Source of the DNA: Algibacter pectinivorans
GTDB lineage: Bacteria; Bacteroidota; Bacteroidia; Flavobacteriales; Flavobacteriaceae
NCBI RefSeq assembly: GCF_900112595.1
Contig: NZ_FOMI01000005.1
Span: 124,001 to 188,000, forward strand
Reading direction: 5' to 3'
DNA: 64,000 bases
Below, one piece after another: positions 27,224 through 36,686 of this stretch. Positions within the stretch are counted from its first letter, which is position 1, and every line of letters starts with the position of its first letter. Made by a program: the position numbers and the translations under genes. Under the pieces are notes generated by a model, which was given only the letters and a program-made list of their open reading frames with translations, searched no databases and was not told where the DNA came from.

Positions 27224-29188
27224 TTATTCCTCTTCGTCTTTAGTTGTTTCTATTGTATTTACAGCTACTTCTTTTTCAAAAGGTCGCTTTCCAAATATTT
27301 TTTCAAGATTGTCTTTAAAAATAACTTCTTTTTCTAGTAGGACTTCGGCAAGTTCTGTAAGCTTATCTTTATTTGCTTCTAGCAACTCTATGGCGCGTTG
27401 GTACTGCTTTTCAATGATATCTGAAATTTCTCTATCAATTAATTCTGCAGTTTGTTCGCTGTATGGTTTAGAAAAACCGTATTCATTTTGTCCCGAAGAA
27501 TCGTAATAGGTAAGATTTCCAACCTTATCGCTAAGACCATAAATGGTAACCATGGCTCTAGCTTGTTTTGTTACTTTTTCTAAATCGCTTAATGCGCCAG
27601 TTGAAATTTTATTGAAAATCACTTTTTCGGCAGCACGACCACCTAAAGCAGCACACATTTCGTCTAGCATTTGCTCTGGGCGCACTATTAAACGTTCTTC
27701 TGGTAAATACCATGCAGCTCCTAATGAACGGCCACGAGGTACAATAGTTACCTTAACTAACGGAGCGGCATGCTCTAACATCCAACTTGTAACGGCGTGT
27801 CCAGCTTCGTGGAATGCCACAGCGCGTTTTTCGCTTGGCGTTATTATTTTGTTTTTCTTTTCTAAACCTCCAATAATTCTATCTACAGCGTCTAAGAAAT
27901 CTTGTTTATCTACAGCTTTCTTTCCGTTTCTAGCGGCAATTAAGGCAGCCTCATTACAAACATTTGCTATATCTGCACCAGAGAAACCAGGCGTTTGTTT
28001 AGATAAGAAATCTAAATCTAAGTTTTTTGCCTTTTTTAAAGGGCGTAAATGCACTTCAAAAATTTCTTCACGTTCGCGAACATCTGGTAAATCAACAAAA
28101 ATTTGTCTGTCAAAACGACCAGCACGCATTAGTGCTTTATCTAAAATATCGGCTCTGTTGGTAGCAGCAATTACAATAACATTGGTATTAGTACCAAAAC
28201 CATCCATTTCGGTTAATAATTGGTTTAATGTGTTTTCGCGCTCGTCGTTACTTCCAGACATAGCATTTTTACCTCTTGCACGACCAATAGCATCAATTTC
28301 ATCAATAAAAATGATTGACGGCGATTTTTCTTTAGCTTGCTTAAATAAATCTCTAACACGAGATGCACCAACACCCACAAACATTTCTACAAAATCTGAA
28401 CCAGACAAAGAGAAGAAAGGTACTTTAGCTTCGCCTGCAACAGCTTTAGCCAATAAGGTTTTACCTGTTCCTGGAGGTCCTACAAGTAGGGCGCCTTTTG
28501 GAATTTTACCACCAAGAGTTGTGTATTTTTCTGGAAATTTAAGGAAGTCTACAATTTCTTGCACCTCTTCCTTAGCGCCTTCTAAACCAGCAACATCTTT
28601 AAAGCTTGTTTTAACTTCTGTGTTTTGGTCAAAAAGTTTTGCTTTAGATTTTCCAATGTTGAAAATCTGACCTCCCGTGCCTCCACCAGCACCACCAGAC
28701 ATTCGACGCATAATAAAGATCCAAACTCCAATTAATAGTATAAATGGTAGTATACCCATTAAAAAATTACCCCAGTCGTTTGTTTCGGTATCAAAAGTAA
28801 CTATAGGTTTATTTGCTAGATTTGTAGTTTTTTCATTTAACTGATTTTCAAAGTTTTGAAGATCACCAAATTCAAATCTGTAATTAGGTAAAACTGTAGC
28901 AGAAGGAATAAATGTTTGAGGTTTAGAGTTTTTATGAATTTCTTTTTCTAAAGCTTCATTAGTTAGGTATACCTTAGCTACGCGGGTATTTTTAATAATA
29001 TCAATACGCGATACATCGCCAGCTTCTAAATACTTAAAAAAGTCTGAGGGCGTGGTTTTATTTGCGTCTTGATAATTTGCGCCACTAAATAATTGATACC
29101 CTAGAAAAAGGGCTATTAGTATACCATAAATCCAGTATGGACTAAATTTTGGCTTTTTATCTTTTAAATTTTTCTTTTCGTTTGCCAT
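27224..29188 (-). CDS. ftsH: ATP-dependent zinc metalloprotease FtsH
   Basis: A membrane-bound AAA+ protease that degrades unassembled membrane proteins and regulatory factors. The 654-residue protein has two membrane helices (about 17-34 and 142-160) bracketing a periplasmic domain. It continues with Walker A GPPGTGKT (237-244), Walker B IIFIDEID (292-299), the second region of homology (TNRADILDKALMRAGRFDR) and the zinc site HEAGH (460-464). An acidic C-terminal tail ends KDEEE. It follows rsfS by 9 bp and ends at its own terminator. Confidence 0.98.
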   Translation of the reverse strand: MANEKKNLKDKKPKFSPYWIYGILIALFLGYQLFSGANYQDANKTTPSDFFKYLEAGDVSRIDIIKNTRVAKVYLTNEALEKEIHKNSKPQTFIPSATVLPNYRFEFGDLQNFENQLNEKTTNLANKPIVTFDTETNDWGNFLMGILPFILLIGVWIFIMRRMSGGAGGGTGGQIFNIGKSKAKLFDQNTEVKTSFKDVAGLEGAKEEVQEIVDFLKFPEKYTTLGGKIPKGALLVGPPGTGKTLLAKAVAGEAKVPFFSLSGSDFVEMFVGVGASRVRDLFKQAKEKSPSIIFIDEIDAIGRARGKNAMSGSNDERENTLNQLLTEMDGFGTNTNVIVIAATNRADILDKALMRAGRFDRQIFVDLPDVREREEIFEVHLRPLKKAKNLDLDFLSKQTPGFSGADIANVCNEAALIAARNGKKAVDKQDFLDAVDRIIGGLEKKNKIITPSEKRAVAFHEAGHAVTSWMLEHAAPLVKVTIVPRGRSLGAAWYLPEERLIVRPEQMLDEMCAALGGRAAEKVIFNKISTGALSDLEKVTKQARAMVTIYGLSDKVGNLTYYDSSGQNEYGFSKPYSEQTAELIDREISDIIEKQYQRAIELLEANKDKLTELAEVLLEKEVIFKDNLEKIFGKRPFEKEVAVNTIETTKDEEE

Positions 29189-29197
29189 TTGTTTTTT

Positions 29198-29569
29198 TTA
29201 GTAACTCGTTTCTATAACTGTAGTTTTTGCATCTCCCCATAGACTTTCAATATCATAATACTCTCTAATATGTTTTTGAAATACATGCACTACAACATTT
29301 ACATAATCAATTAATACCCATTCTGCATTATCTGCACCTTCGGTATGCCAAGGATTATCTTTAAGAGTTTTACTTACTTTCTTTTGGATAGAATTTACAA
29401 TAGCGTTTACCTGCGTATTTGAAGTTCCCTCGCAAATAATAAAGTAATCGCAAACCGTGTTTTCAATTTCCCTTAAATCTAGAATATTAATTTCTTTTCC
29501 TTTAACATCTTCAATCCCACTGATTATTACAGATATTAATTGGTCTGCGCTTATTTTTTCTTTCGCCAT
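29198..29569 (-). CDS. rsfS: ribosome silencing factor
   Basis: Binds ribosomal protein uL14 and blocks subunit joining under starvation. The 123-residue RsfS/DUF143 protein shows INILDLREIENTVCDYFIICEG, then HTEGADNAEWVLIDYVNVVVHVF compressed into about residues 76-100, the family core. First gene of the rsfS-ftsH pair. A TAACTTTG box (minus, 29589-29596) stands 20 bp upstream, in the 94-bp divergent gap shared with birA. Confidence 0.96.
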   Translation of the reverse strand: MAKEKISADQLISVIISGIEDVKGKEINILDLREIENTVCDYFIICEGTSNTQVNAIVNSIQKKVSKTLKDNPWHTEGADNAEWVLIDYVNVVVHVFQKHIREYYDIESLWGDAKTTVIETSY

Positions 29570-29663
29570 TAAATATAATTAATTTGTGCAAAGTTATTAT
29601 TTTTTTAGTTCTTTATACTTTAAAATTTTCATAAGATTTTAGTGTATTGTTAATAACCTTTAT

Positions 29664-30395
29664 ATGCGTATAGTCAAACTTAATGCCATCGATTCAACTA
29701 ATAACTATTTAAAGGCTTTAGGAAGCACTGAATTTATTAGTGATTTTACTGTAGTTACAGCAAAAAATCAAACAGAAGGAAAGGGGCAAAGAGGTTCTGT
29801 TTGGAGTTCTGAGGCTAGTAAGAATCTTATGTTTAGTGTATTTAAAGATTTATCGAGTATGCCTTTAGAGCATCCATTTTATATTAGTATGATAACGTCG
29901 TTGGCACTTTTAAACACTTTAAAATCCTTTGAAATTCCTAAATTAAGTGTGAAATGGCCTAACGACATTTTGTCAGCAAACAAGAAAATATGTGGCGTTT
30001 TAATAGAAAATGTCATAAAACAGAATAAAATTAATGCTTCAATTATAGGAATTGGGTTAAATGTGAATCAAACAAGCTTCGAAAATTTACCTAGAGCCTC
30101 GTCATTAAAAAACATTGCAAATAAAAATTTTGATATGGACGAGATCCTTAAGGTTATACTTAGTAACCTTAAAGCATATTTTTTGCTTTTAGAAGCAGGA
30201 AAATATGAAAGTATAAAAGAGGAGTATGAAGCGCAACTATTTAGAAAAAATAAACCTTCAACATTTAAAAATGCTGAAGGTCTTATGTTTTTAGGTGTTA
30301 TTAAAAGTGTTTCTGATACTGGCTATCTTCAAGTGTTATTAGAAGATGATATATTGAAACCTTTCGATTTAAAAGAAATCACCCTTTTATATTAA
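29664..30395 (+). CDS. birA: biotin-[acetyl-CoA-carboxylase] ligase, monofunctional
   Basis: Attaches biotin to the carboxyl-carrier protein. The 243-residue protein starts at the catalytic domain (LNAIDSTNNYLKAL) and has the biotinyl-AMP motif KGQRGSVWSS, KWPNDIL and IIGIGLNVNQ, then a small SH3-like C-terminal domain. The N-terminal DNA-binding domain of E. coli BirA is absent, so it is not a repressor. It overlaps the convergent SRPBCC gene by 4 bp. Confidence 0.95.
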   Translation: MRIVKLNAIDSTNNYLKALGSTEFISDFTVVTAKNQTEGKGQRGSVWSSEASKNLMFSVFKDLSSMPLEHPFYISMITSLALLNTLKSFEIPKLSVKWPNDILSANKKICGVLIENVIKQNKINASIIGIGLNVNQTSFENLPRASSLKNIANKNFDMDEILKVILSNLKAYFLLLEAGKYESIKEEYEAQLFRKNKPSTFKNAEGLMFLGVIKSVSDTGYLQVLLEDDILKPFDLKEITLLY

Positions 30396-30787
30396 ATAGA
30401 TTTCGGGATACTAGTTACCAATGTTTCAATAAATTTTGTAATAGGACTTTTAATCATCATAGCCATCATAGGATTAAAATCGCCGTTAAAATCTAGTTTA
30501 ACCTCGCTAGTTTCGGGATCTATTTGTTCTATATTAGCTATTAGCGAAAAATCTATTTTTCCTCCAGCAGCACCTAAAACAATTTTATTAGGAGGTATTA
30601 CTTCTTTCTTTTTTAGCACGATTTCTGGCATTCCTTTTAAGGCAAATAAGAATTTATCTTCGCTTAAAACCTCAAACTTACTTATGTTTTCAGGCATTAA
30701 AGATTCAAAGTTTTTTATATCGGATAGAAAGTTAAACACATCTTCTGGAGATTTTTTAACGCTTATTTTAGGGGATTCTAGATTCAT
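30392..30787 (-). CDS. SRPBCC (START-like) domain protein
   Basis: A 131-residue single-domain protein with the helix-grip pattern of the SRPBCC superfamily: VKKSPEDVFNFLSDIKNFESLMP at the N-terminus, and the final long helix ending SIPKSI. The superfamily binds hydrophobic ligands; none can be assigned here. It is 79 bp downstream of pyrE on the same strand and may be co-transcribed. Well conserved in form but of unknown role. Confidence 0.8.
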   Translation of the reverse strand: MNLESPKISVKKSPEDVFNFLSDIKNFESLMPENISKFEVLSEDKFLFALKGMPEIVLKKKEVIPPNKIVLGAAGGKIDFSLIANIEQIDPETSEVKLDFNGDFNPMMAMMIKSPITKFIETLVTSIPKSI

Positions 30788-30866
30788 AGTATATATTGAT
30801 GTTATTGGTAAAGTTGCTTGGTTACTAATCTAAACGATTTTACAACTTAACAATATTAGTTTCATA

Positions 30867-31511
30867 TCAAATAGCGTTCCATTCACTTGGGTTGGTATTC
30901 CATTCAGATAAGGTTTTAAGCTGTTTTTCAGAAATATAATTGGTTTCCAAAGCTTCTTCTAGTAAACTTTCGTAATTACTTAAGGTGTTTAAACGAATGT
31001 TTTCTTCTTTGAAGTTTGTTTCTGCTATTTCAAAGCCATAGGTAAAAATAGCAACCATCCCTTTTACATTAATGTTAGCTTCTTTTAAGGCTTTAACAGC
31101 GTTTAAACTACTTTTTCCTGTGCTAATTAAATCTTCGACAACCACTACGTTTTGTCCGCTTTCTACAAAACCTTCAATTTGATTTTTTCTGCCATGACCT
31201 TTAGCATCTGGTCTAACATATATAAAAGGTAAACCTAAATATTCTGCTACTAGCATACCTATGCCTATAGCACCAGTAGCAACACCAGCAATAACATCGG
31301 GTTTGCCATATTCTCTTTCAATATACTTTCCTATTGTTTCCCGTATATAATTTCGAATGGTAGGGAAAGAAAGTACAATGCGATTATCGCAATAAATTGG
31401 CGATTTCCATCCGGATGCCCATGTAAAAGGTTCTTGTGGACTCAGTTTTATGGCATTGATTTGCAATAAAACTTCCGCGGTTTTTTTAGCTGTGTCTTTG
31501 TCAAAAATCAT
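30867..31511 (-). CDS. pyrE: orotate phosphoribosyltransferase
   Basis: Forms orotidine monophosphate from orotate and PRPP in pyrimidine synthesis. The 214-residue protein has the PRPP-binding loop VVVVEDLISTGKS (residues about 120-132), the KGHGRKNQIEG flexible loop and FTWASGWKSPIYCDNR. These three define PyrE. The start MIFDKDTAKKTAE is the usual one. A TAATTTTG box lies only 5 bp upstream (minus, 31516-31523); if real it would give an almost leaderless mRNA. Confidence 0.96.
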   Translation of the reverse strand: MIFDKDTAKKTAEVLLQINAIKLSPQEPFTWASGWKSPIYCDNRIVLSFPTIRNYIRETIGKYIEREYGKPDVIAGVATGAIGIGMLVAEYLGLPFIYVRPDAKGHGRKNQIEGFVESGQNVVVVEDLISTGKSSLNAVKALKEANINVKGMVAIFTYGFEIAETNFKEENIRLNTLSNYESLLEEALETNYISEKQLKTLSEWNTNPSEWNAI

Positions 31512-31642
31512 AATACAAAATTACAATTAAATTTAAATTTAATTGACTTGTTGGATATTAATAAAATAAATTTTTCAACAATGGTTTATATGTAACTAAA
31601 AATTATATTTTTACAATACCAAATTATTAGATATTGCAAACC

Positions 31643-32224
31643 ATGTACAAAATTTTTGTTGGCGACAAACCAATAATTTTAACCACCGTAGCTGAAGAGG
31701 AAACTAACTTTAAAAATTATTTGCTTAAAAATGTAAATATGTCTAAAGTTATAAAAAAGCTTAATAAAACAGAGTTGAGCGAGGTGAGACTTATTCATAA
31801 AAATCCTAAAAAAATCCTAAAAAAGTTTTTAAAAAAACTACCTAATGTGGTGGCCGGTGGCGGTAAAGTTTATAACGCTAATGGCGATATTCTTTTTATC
31901 TACAGAAATGATAAATGGGATTTACCTAAAGGAAAAACAGAAAAAAAGGAGAGTATTGAGCAAACATCAATACGCGAAGTAGAGGAGGAAACAGGTGTTA
32001 AGGGCTTAGAGATTGTTAAACAATTAGATACCACATACCATATTTTTAAGCGAAACGGTACTTATAAAATAAAAGTTACCTATTGGTTTGAAATGAAAAC
32101 AACCTACGATGGCAAATTAAAAGCTCAACAAAACGAAGGCATTACAAAAGTGGCTTGGTTAAATGAAGAGTTAACTAAAGAAGCACTAAAAAATTCGTAT
32201 GCAAATATAAAGTTACTCGTGTAA
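31643..32224 (+). CDS. NUDIX hydrolase
   Basis: A pyrophosphohydrolase of the Nudix family. The Nudix box is complete (GKTEKKESIEQTSIREVEEE followed by TGV, about residues 98-120). About 75 residues precede the Nudix core; they have no motif that I recognise. The likely substrate is a nucleoside diphosphate derivative or similar, not deducible from sequence. The start is ATG 31643 (193 residues); the TTG three codons upstream is less likely. Divergent from pyrE and monocistronic. Confidence 0.9.
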   Translation: MYKIFVGDKPIILTTVAEEETNFKNYLLKNVNMSKVIKKLNKTELSEVRLIHKNPKKILKKFLKKLPNVVAGGGKVYNANGDILFIYRNDKWDLPKGKTEKKESIEQTSIREVEEETGVKGLEIVKQLDTTYHIFKRNGTYKIKVTYWFEMKTTYDGKLKAQQNEGITKVAWLNEELTKEALKNSYANIKLLV

Positions 32225-32346
32225 TGGCCATTAACCTTAAGTAGTTTGCTGATTTAATAGTTGCAATGCAAATTTTATTACCTTAGTGCTTATATATTAT
32301 TTAGTAATGACATGTTTTTAATTTAGTACTATTATATTTTGATGCG

Positions 32347-32718
32347 ATGGGCATTTTTAAGTTATCATTTGGTACAATAACAATTCTTCAAAATAATTTA
32401 GCAGAAGTTATAGTTGATGAAGGTATCGTTATGGATGACTGTTCTGTGGCCGAATTTCATAAATTCATAGTTAATAAATTAGAAGCTCCGTGTGGACTAA
32501 TGGTAAATAAAAAGTATTCTTATACATATACTTTTAGTGCTCAAAAAAGAATTGGTGTTTTAAAAGAAATAGAGCACGTGGCTGTAGTAACGCAAACTAG
32601 TGCAGGTATTATGTCTACTCAAACCTTGCTAAATGTTAGTGGTTTTATTGAGGAAACAACTAGGTTGTTTCAAGATAGGGAAGAGGCACTTATTTGGCTT
32701 AAAAAGAAATTGGCCTAA
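32347..32718 (+). CDS. conserved hypothetical protein, possible STAS/SpoIIAA-like fold
   Basis: A 123-residue soluble protein with no signal peptide. It alternates strands and helices (GTITILQNNLAEVIVDEGIVM, AVVTQTSAGIMSTQ) and ends with REEALIWLKKKLA. This pattern is common in SpoIIAA-like proteins of Bacteroidota. No catalytic residue can be named. It lies alone between the Nudix gene and the SulP transporter gene. The fold call is weak; that it is a gene is well supported by its amino-acid composition and length. Confidence 0.65.
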   Translation: MGIFKLSFGTITILQNNLAEVIVDEGIVMDDCSVAEFHKFIVNKLEAPCGLMVNKKYSYTYTFSAQKRIGVLKEIEHVAVVTQTSAGIMSTQTLLNVSGFIEETTRLFQDREEALIWLKKKLA

Positions 32719-32770
32719 AATATAACGAAAACGATATAATTTTATAAAAGTAAATTATAGGTCTTCTCAC

Positions 32771-32800
32771 TTGCCTACCATTATATTAAGCGTAAATTTG
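32771..32800 (+). promoter_or_regulatory. Bacteroidota-type promoter of the SulP gene
   Basis: TTG (32771-32773), a 19-bp spacer, then TAAATTTG (32793-32800). Transcription would start about 13 nt before the ATG at 32820, leaving a very short leader. Confidence 0.7.
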
Positions 32801-32819
32801 CAGCTTCAAAAAAAGAATT

Positions 32820-34484
32820 ATGACCGAATTTTTTAGAAAGCGCTCTGCTAACGCAAAAAATGATATTTTAAGTGGTATTACTGTCTCTTTGGCAATGATT
32901 CCAGAGGTGGTTGCATTTGCCTTTGTAGCACAAATAGACCCTTTAATGGCTCTATCTGGAGCATTTATTATTGGCTTAATTACTGCCATTTTTGGAGGCA
33001 GACCCGGTTTAATTTCTGGAGCAGCAGGAGCAGTAGCAGTTATTTTTGTTAGTATGATAGCCGAAGGACATACCAAAGGTATGTTACTAGATACGCCTAT
33101 TGAAAACATGGGCTTTTTCTACCTTATGGCCTGTGTTATTTTAATGGGAATTATACAAATTTTAGCAGGGGTTTTTAAGCTGGGGCGTTTTGTTCGTTTA
33201 ATACCTCATCCAGTAATGATGGGGTTTGTTAACGGTTTATCTATTGTTATTTTTATGGCACAGGTAAAAATGTTTTCTCATAAATCCTTACAAGTATCTC
33301 CAGAAGGTGTTAACGAATATGTTAGTACCTATATGCAAGGAATAGAATTGTATACCATGATTGGTTTGGTGCTTTTAACCATGGGGATTATGTGGGGGCT
33401 ACCAAAAGTTACAAAAAAATTACCGGCAGCACTAACAGCTATTATTGTAACCACGCTAATTGTTGTTGGTTTTAATATGGATGTTTCAACAGTTGGGTCT
33501 TATATTATTGAAGGTGGTGGTACCGGTTTAAAAGGCGAGTTTCCAACACCTAACATCGAGCTATGGCAAAACTTACCTTTTAATTTAGATACCTTAAAGT
33601 TTATTGCTTTACCTGCATTTTTAGCGGCTTCGGTAGGATTAATTGAAACTTTAATGACTATGAATTTAGTCGACGAGATAACCGATACCAGAGGTAACGG
33701 AAATAAAGAATGTGTAGCACAAGGTGCAGGAAATATAGTTTCTGGTTTATTTGGTGGTACCGGTGGTTGTGGTATGATTGGACAAACAGTAATTAACATT
33801 AACGCTGGTGGTCGTGGTCGTTTATCTGGAATCATGATGGCAGTAACCTTATTATCCTTTATTCTTTTTGCCGATAAATTAATCGAAATGGTACCTATTG
33901 CGGCCTTAATAGGTGTAATGTTCATGATGGTTATCGAAACCTTTGCATGGTCAAGTTTCAGGATTTTAAAGAAAATACCAATGTCCGATGCTATTGTACT
34001 TGTAACAGTATCTTTAGTAACCGTATTTGTCGATTTAGCCATTGCTGTATTCGTAGGTGTTATTATTTCAGCATTAGTGTTTTCTTGGGAAAATGCTAAA
34101 AAAATTAGAGCCAGAAAACGTCTGTCAGAAGATGGTAAAACAAAAACGTACGAAATATGGGGTCCATTATTCTTTGGGTCAATTCAGGCTTTTAACGAAA
34201 AATTCGATATTAAAAACGATCCAGATCATATCGAAATAGATTTTGTAGAGTCGCGAGTTAGCGATCATTCTGCCCTCGAAGCCATTTTCAATATCGTTAA
34301 TAAATACGAAGCCGCGGGCAAAACCATTAAGTTAAAGCATTTAAGCGAAGACAGTAAAATTTTGCTTTACAAGGCAAGTCCAAAATTTAGAGAGGTAATT
34401 ATCGAAGATGTCGACGATCCTCGCTACCATTTAGCTGCAAACCCAGAAGCCTTCCCAAAAGGGCTTTCGGAGTATGAATTTTAA
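32820..34484 (+). CDS. SulP family inorganic anion transporter
   Basis: An inner-membrane carrier of the SLC26/SulP family (sulfate, bicarbonate or another anion). The 554-residue protein has 10-14 hydrophobic segments. It shows the family start LSGITVSLAMIPEVVAFAFV, the GLISGAAGAVAV segment and GGTGGCGMIGQT in the transport core, and a C-terminal STAS domain (about 470-540). The STAS domain is recognisable from HIEIDFVESRVSDHSALEAI. The substrate is not set by sequence. A consensus promoter lies just upstream. Confidence 0.93.
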   Translation: MTEFFRKRSANAKNDILSGITVSLAMIPEVVAFAFVAQIDPLMALSGAFIIGLITAIFGGRPGLISGAAGAVAVIFVSMIAEGHTKGMLLDTPIENMGFFYLMACVILMGIIQILAGVFKLGRFVRLIPHPVMMGFVNGLSIVIFMAQVKMFSHKSLQVSPEGVNEYVSTYMQGIELYTMIGLVLLTMGIMWGLPKVTKKLPAALTAIIVTTLIVVGFNMDVSTVGSYIIEGGGTGLKGEFPTPNIELWQNLPFNLDTLKFIALPAFLAASVGLIETLMTMNLVDEITDTRGNGNKECVAQGAGNIVSGLFGGTGGCGMIGQTVININAGGRGRLSGIMMAVTLLSFILFADKLIEMVPIAALIGVMFMMVIETFAWSSFRILKKIPMSDAIVLVTVSLVTVFVDLAIAVFVGVIISALVFSWENAKKIRARKRLSEDGKTKTYEIWGPLFFGSIQAFNEKFDIKNDPDHIEIDFVESRVSDHSALEAIFNIVNKYEAAGKTIKLKHLSEDSKILLYKASPKFREVIIEDVDDPRYHLAANPEAFPKGLSEYEF

Positions 34485-34636
34485 TGTTTATGTTACTTAT
34501 TTTGTTAATTCGAAGTACACCTCAATTTAATAGAGGCAATAGAATAAAAGATTAATAAGAGGTAAGTAATATATTTGTAATGTTTTTCGTAATCGATTTT
34601 AAACTAAAAACTATTACTGAGACCGTATTTTGAGGT

Positions 34637-36175
34637 TTATAATATGGAATTAGGAATCACTTTTCGCGTCCAAGTTTTTAAGCGCTTATAATTACTAACC
34701 TCAGAATCCGGATTAAAATCTAAAGTCGTTTCCCATGAATTTTCAGGTTTAAACTCTATGTTCATGCCTTTTAAAACACCTTCCGATATTTTTTTAGATT
34801 CTACAACTACAATACATTCCGTATTTAAATTAGCACTTCTTGGATCTAAATTAAAAGTGCCAATAACTGTAGTTTTGCCATCAATAACCATCGATTTAGC
34901 ATGTAGTCCAAAAATAGGCGCATACTCTAATGTAGCTTGCAGTTCTCCAGTCATGATTTTTTTACGTTCTTCGGCATCTGGTTTAAATTCAAATATTCTA
35001 ACACCAGTTTTTAGCAAATCTTTTCTGCTGGATTGGTAGCCACTAAACGCTTCCACGTTATCGGTGCTAGATAAACTGTTGGTAAGGATTCTAATGTTTA
35101 CACCACGATTTACGGCAGCTTTAAATAACGCTCGGGAGGTTTTCGAGGTAATTAAATACGGCGTTTGAATATCTATCGAAGATTTGGCATTTTTAACCAA
35201 ATTTATAAGTGCCGTTGTAGAAATACCACCACCACTTAAACCGTTTTTGCCATCGTTTTTCCCTGGTAAATCCGAAATAAAACGAACCTGGTCTAGCCAA
35301 ACCAAATCGCCAGAGTTTTTAATAGTATTAAATGTTTCTGGTAAATTTTCAATACGTGTTCTAACTTGTGGCCAAAAATTTTCTGGGTTACAAGCATATT
35401 CATGAAGATTGTCAAACCTGTTTTCTTCAAGTATGTTTTCAGGAATGTCCTTAATTACATTTGTAACATCTATACTTAATGCGCTATTCCAAAAGGTTTC
35501 AAAAGATGTTTTTACTGTTTTCGTTTCTTTTCCTATCAACAGGATATCTCTATCTCTAAAATTATATTCGTGGTCGTAATCAAAATACTCATCGGCTATA
35601 TTTCTGCCTCCAGTAATAACCACCTTATCATCAACAATAAAAGTTTTGTTGTGCATGCGTTGGTTAGCGGCCTTAAAATTTATTGCAAATTTTCCTGTTT
35701 TCTGAAAAATGTTTTTACCTAAGTTTACACCAGGGTTATATATTTTAACCGATATGTTTGGGTGAGAATTAAAGGTTAAAATGTCTTGAGCATCGGCTTC
35801 AATCATAATATCATCAACTAGAATGCGGACTTGAACGCCTCTGTCGGCAGCTTTAATTAAATAGTCGCAAGCAATTAAACCTACATTATCTGTCGAGAAT
35901 ATAAAGTATTGAATATCGATAGTTTTTTCGGCATATTCGGTTAACCACGCTCTGGCTACCATGGATCCGCTGCCATCTTCAAGCACATAAACACCCGTTT
36001 TGTCTTGCATTATCGGTGTGAATTCTGCTAATGCTTTAGACAGAGATAGGCTATCGTTCCGTTGGAGTTTAGAACAAAAATCGGTTTTTGTTGTATCGGT
36101 TTTCTTGTTGTTACAAGACGTTAAAACCATTACAACGACTAATAAATAGTATTTTAATTTTAAAAAGACATTCAT
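34637..36175 (-). CDS. phospholipase D-family lipoprotein (cardiolipin synthase-like)
   Basis: The 512-residue protein has a lipoprotein signal (Cys21) and two HKD motifs: HNKTFIVDDKVVITGGRN near residue 178, and HAKSMVIDGKTTVIGTFN near residue 424. Two intact HxKxxxxD sites mark the PLD superfamily, which here may include cardiolipin synthesis or phospholipid transfer. The periplasmic anchor makes a phospholipid substrate likely; the reaction is not certain. It starts 8 bp after coaD and is last in the ddl/coaD unit. Confidence 0.9.
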   Translation of the reverse strand: MNVFLKLKYYLLVVVMVLTSCNNKKTDTTKTDFCSKLQRNDSLSLSKALAEFTPIMQDKTGVYVLEDGSGSMVARAWLTEYAEKTIDIQYFIFSTDNVGLIACDYLIKAADRGVQVRILVDDIMIEADAQDILTFNSHPNISVKIYNPGVNLGKNIFQKTGKFAINFKAANQRMHNKTFIVDDKVVITGGRNIADEYFDYDHEYNFRDRDILLIGKETKTVKTSFETFWNSALSIDVTNVIKDIPENILEENRFDNLHEYACNPENFWPQVRTRIENLPETFNTIKNSGDLVWLDQVRFISDLPGKNDGKNGLSGGGISTTALINLVKNAKSSIDIQTPYLITSKTSRALFKAAVNRGVNIRILTNSLSSTDNVEAFSGYQSSRKDLLKTGVRIFEFKPDAEERKKIMTGELQATLEYAPIFGLHAKSMVIDGKTTVIGTFNLDPRSANLNTECIVVVESKKISEGVLKGMNIEFKPENSWETTLDFNPDSEVSNYKRLKTWTRKVIPNSIL

Positions 36176-36183
36176 GTAACGGG

Positions 36184-36642
36184 TTATGGCTTTACACGAA
36201 CACTATCGGGAACCAACTTGGTATAATCGCCGTTGTTTCTAATAACGTCTCGAACAATGGACGATGCTATAAACGAAGTTCTTGCCGCGGTTAAAAGAAA
36301 TACGGTTTCAATGGTAGATAAATGTCTGTTTGTGTGAGCAATAGCTTTCTCGAACTCAAAATCGGCAGGATTTCGTAATCCTCTTAAAATAAATTCTGCA
36401 CCTATTTTGTGACAAAAATCTACTGTTAAACCTTTGTATGTAACAACTTTAACCTTAGGTTCGTCTTTAAAAGTTTCCTCAATAAAGCGTTTTCTATCAT
36501 CTAAAGAGAACATGTATTTTTTATCGGCGTTTACACCAATGGCTACAATAACTTCATCAAAAAGTGTAACACCGCGTGTAATAATATCTACGTGTCCTAA
36601 GGTTAAGGGATCAAAAGACCCTGGAAATAAAGCTCGTTTCAT
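36184..36642 (-). CDS. coaD: pantetheine-phosphate adenylyltransferase
   Basis: The penultimate step of coenzyme A synthesis, making dephospho-CoA from phosphopantetheine and ATP. The 152-residue protein has the nucleotidyl-transferase motif FPGSFDPLTLGHVDII (the TxGH motif at about residues 15-18). It also has RGLRNPADFEFE and a C-terminal SSSIVRD-like block (ASSIVRDVIRNNGD). The position between an uncharacterised zinc-ribbon gene and the PLD-like gene suggests a shared transcript. Confidence 0.97.
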   Translation of the reverse strand: MKRALFPGSFDPLTLGHVDIITRGVTLFDEVIVAIGVNADKKYMFSLDDRKRFIEETFKDEPKVKVVTYKGLTVDFCHKIGAEFILRGLRNPADFEFEKAIAHTNRHLSTIETVFLLTAARTSFIASSIVRDVIRNNGDYTKLVPDSVRVKP

Positions 36643-36686
36643 AAAATTGCTTTTAGTCTAGTTATTACCGCAAAGGCGGGCATATT

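Noticed and set aside
27543-28670. 375-codon plus-strand ORF
   Set aside because: It lies wholly inside ftsH on the opposite strand, whose frame has all FtsH motifs; it is a shadow frame.
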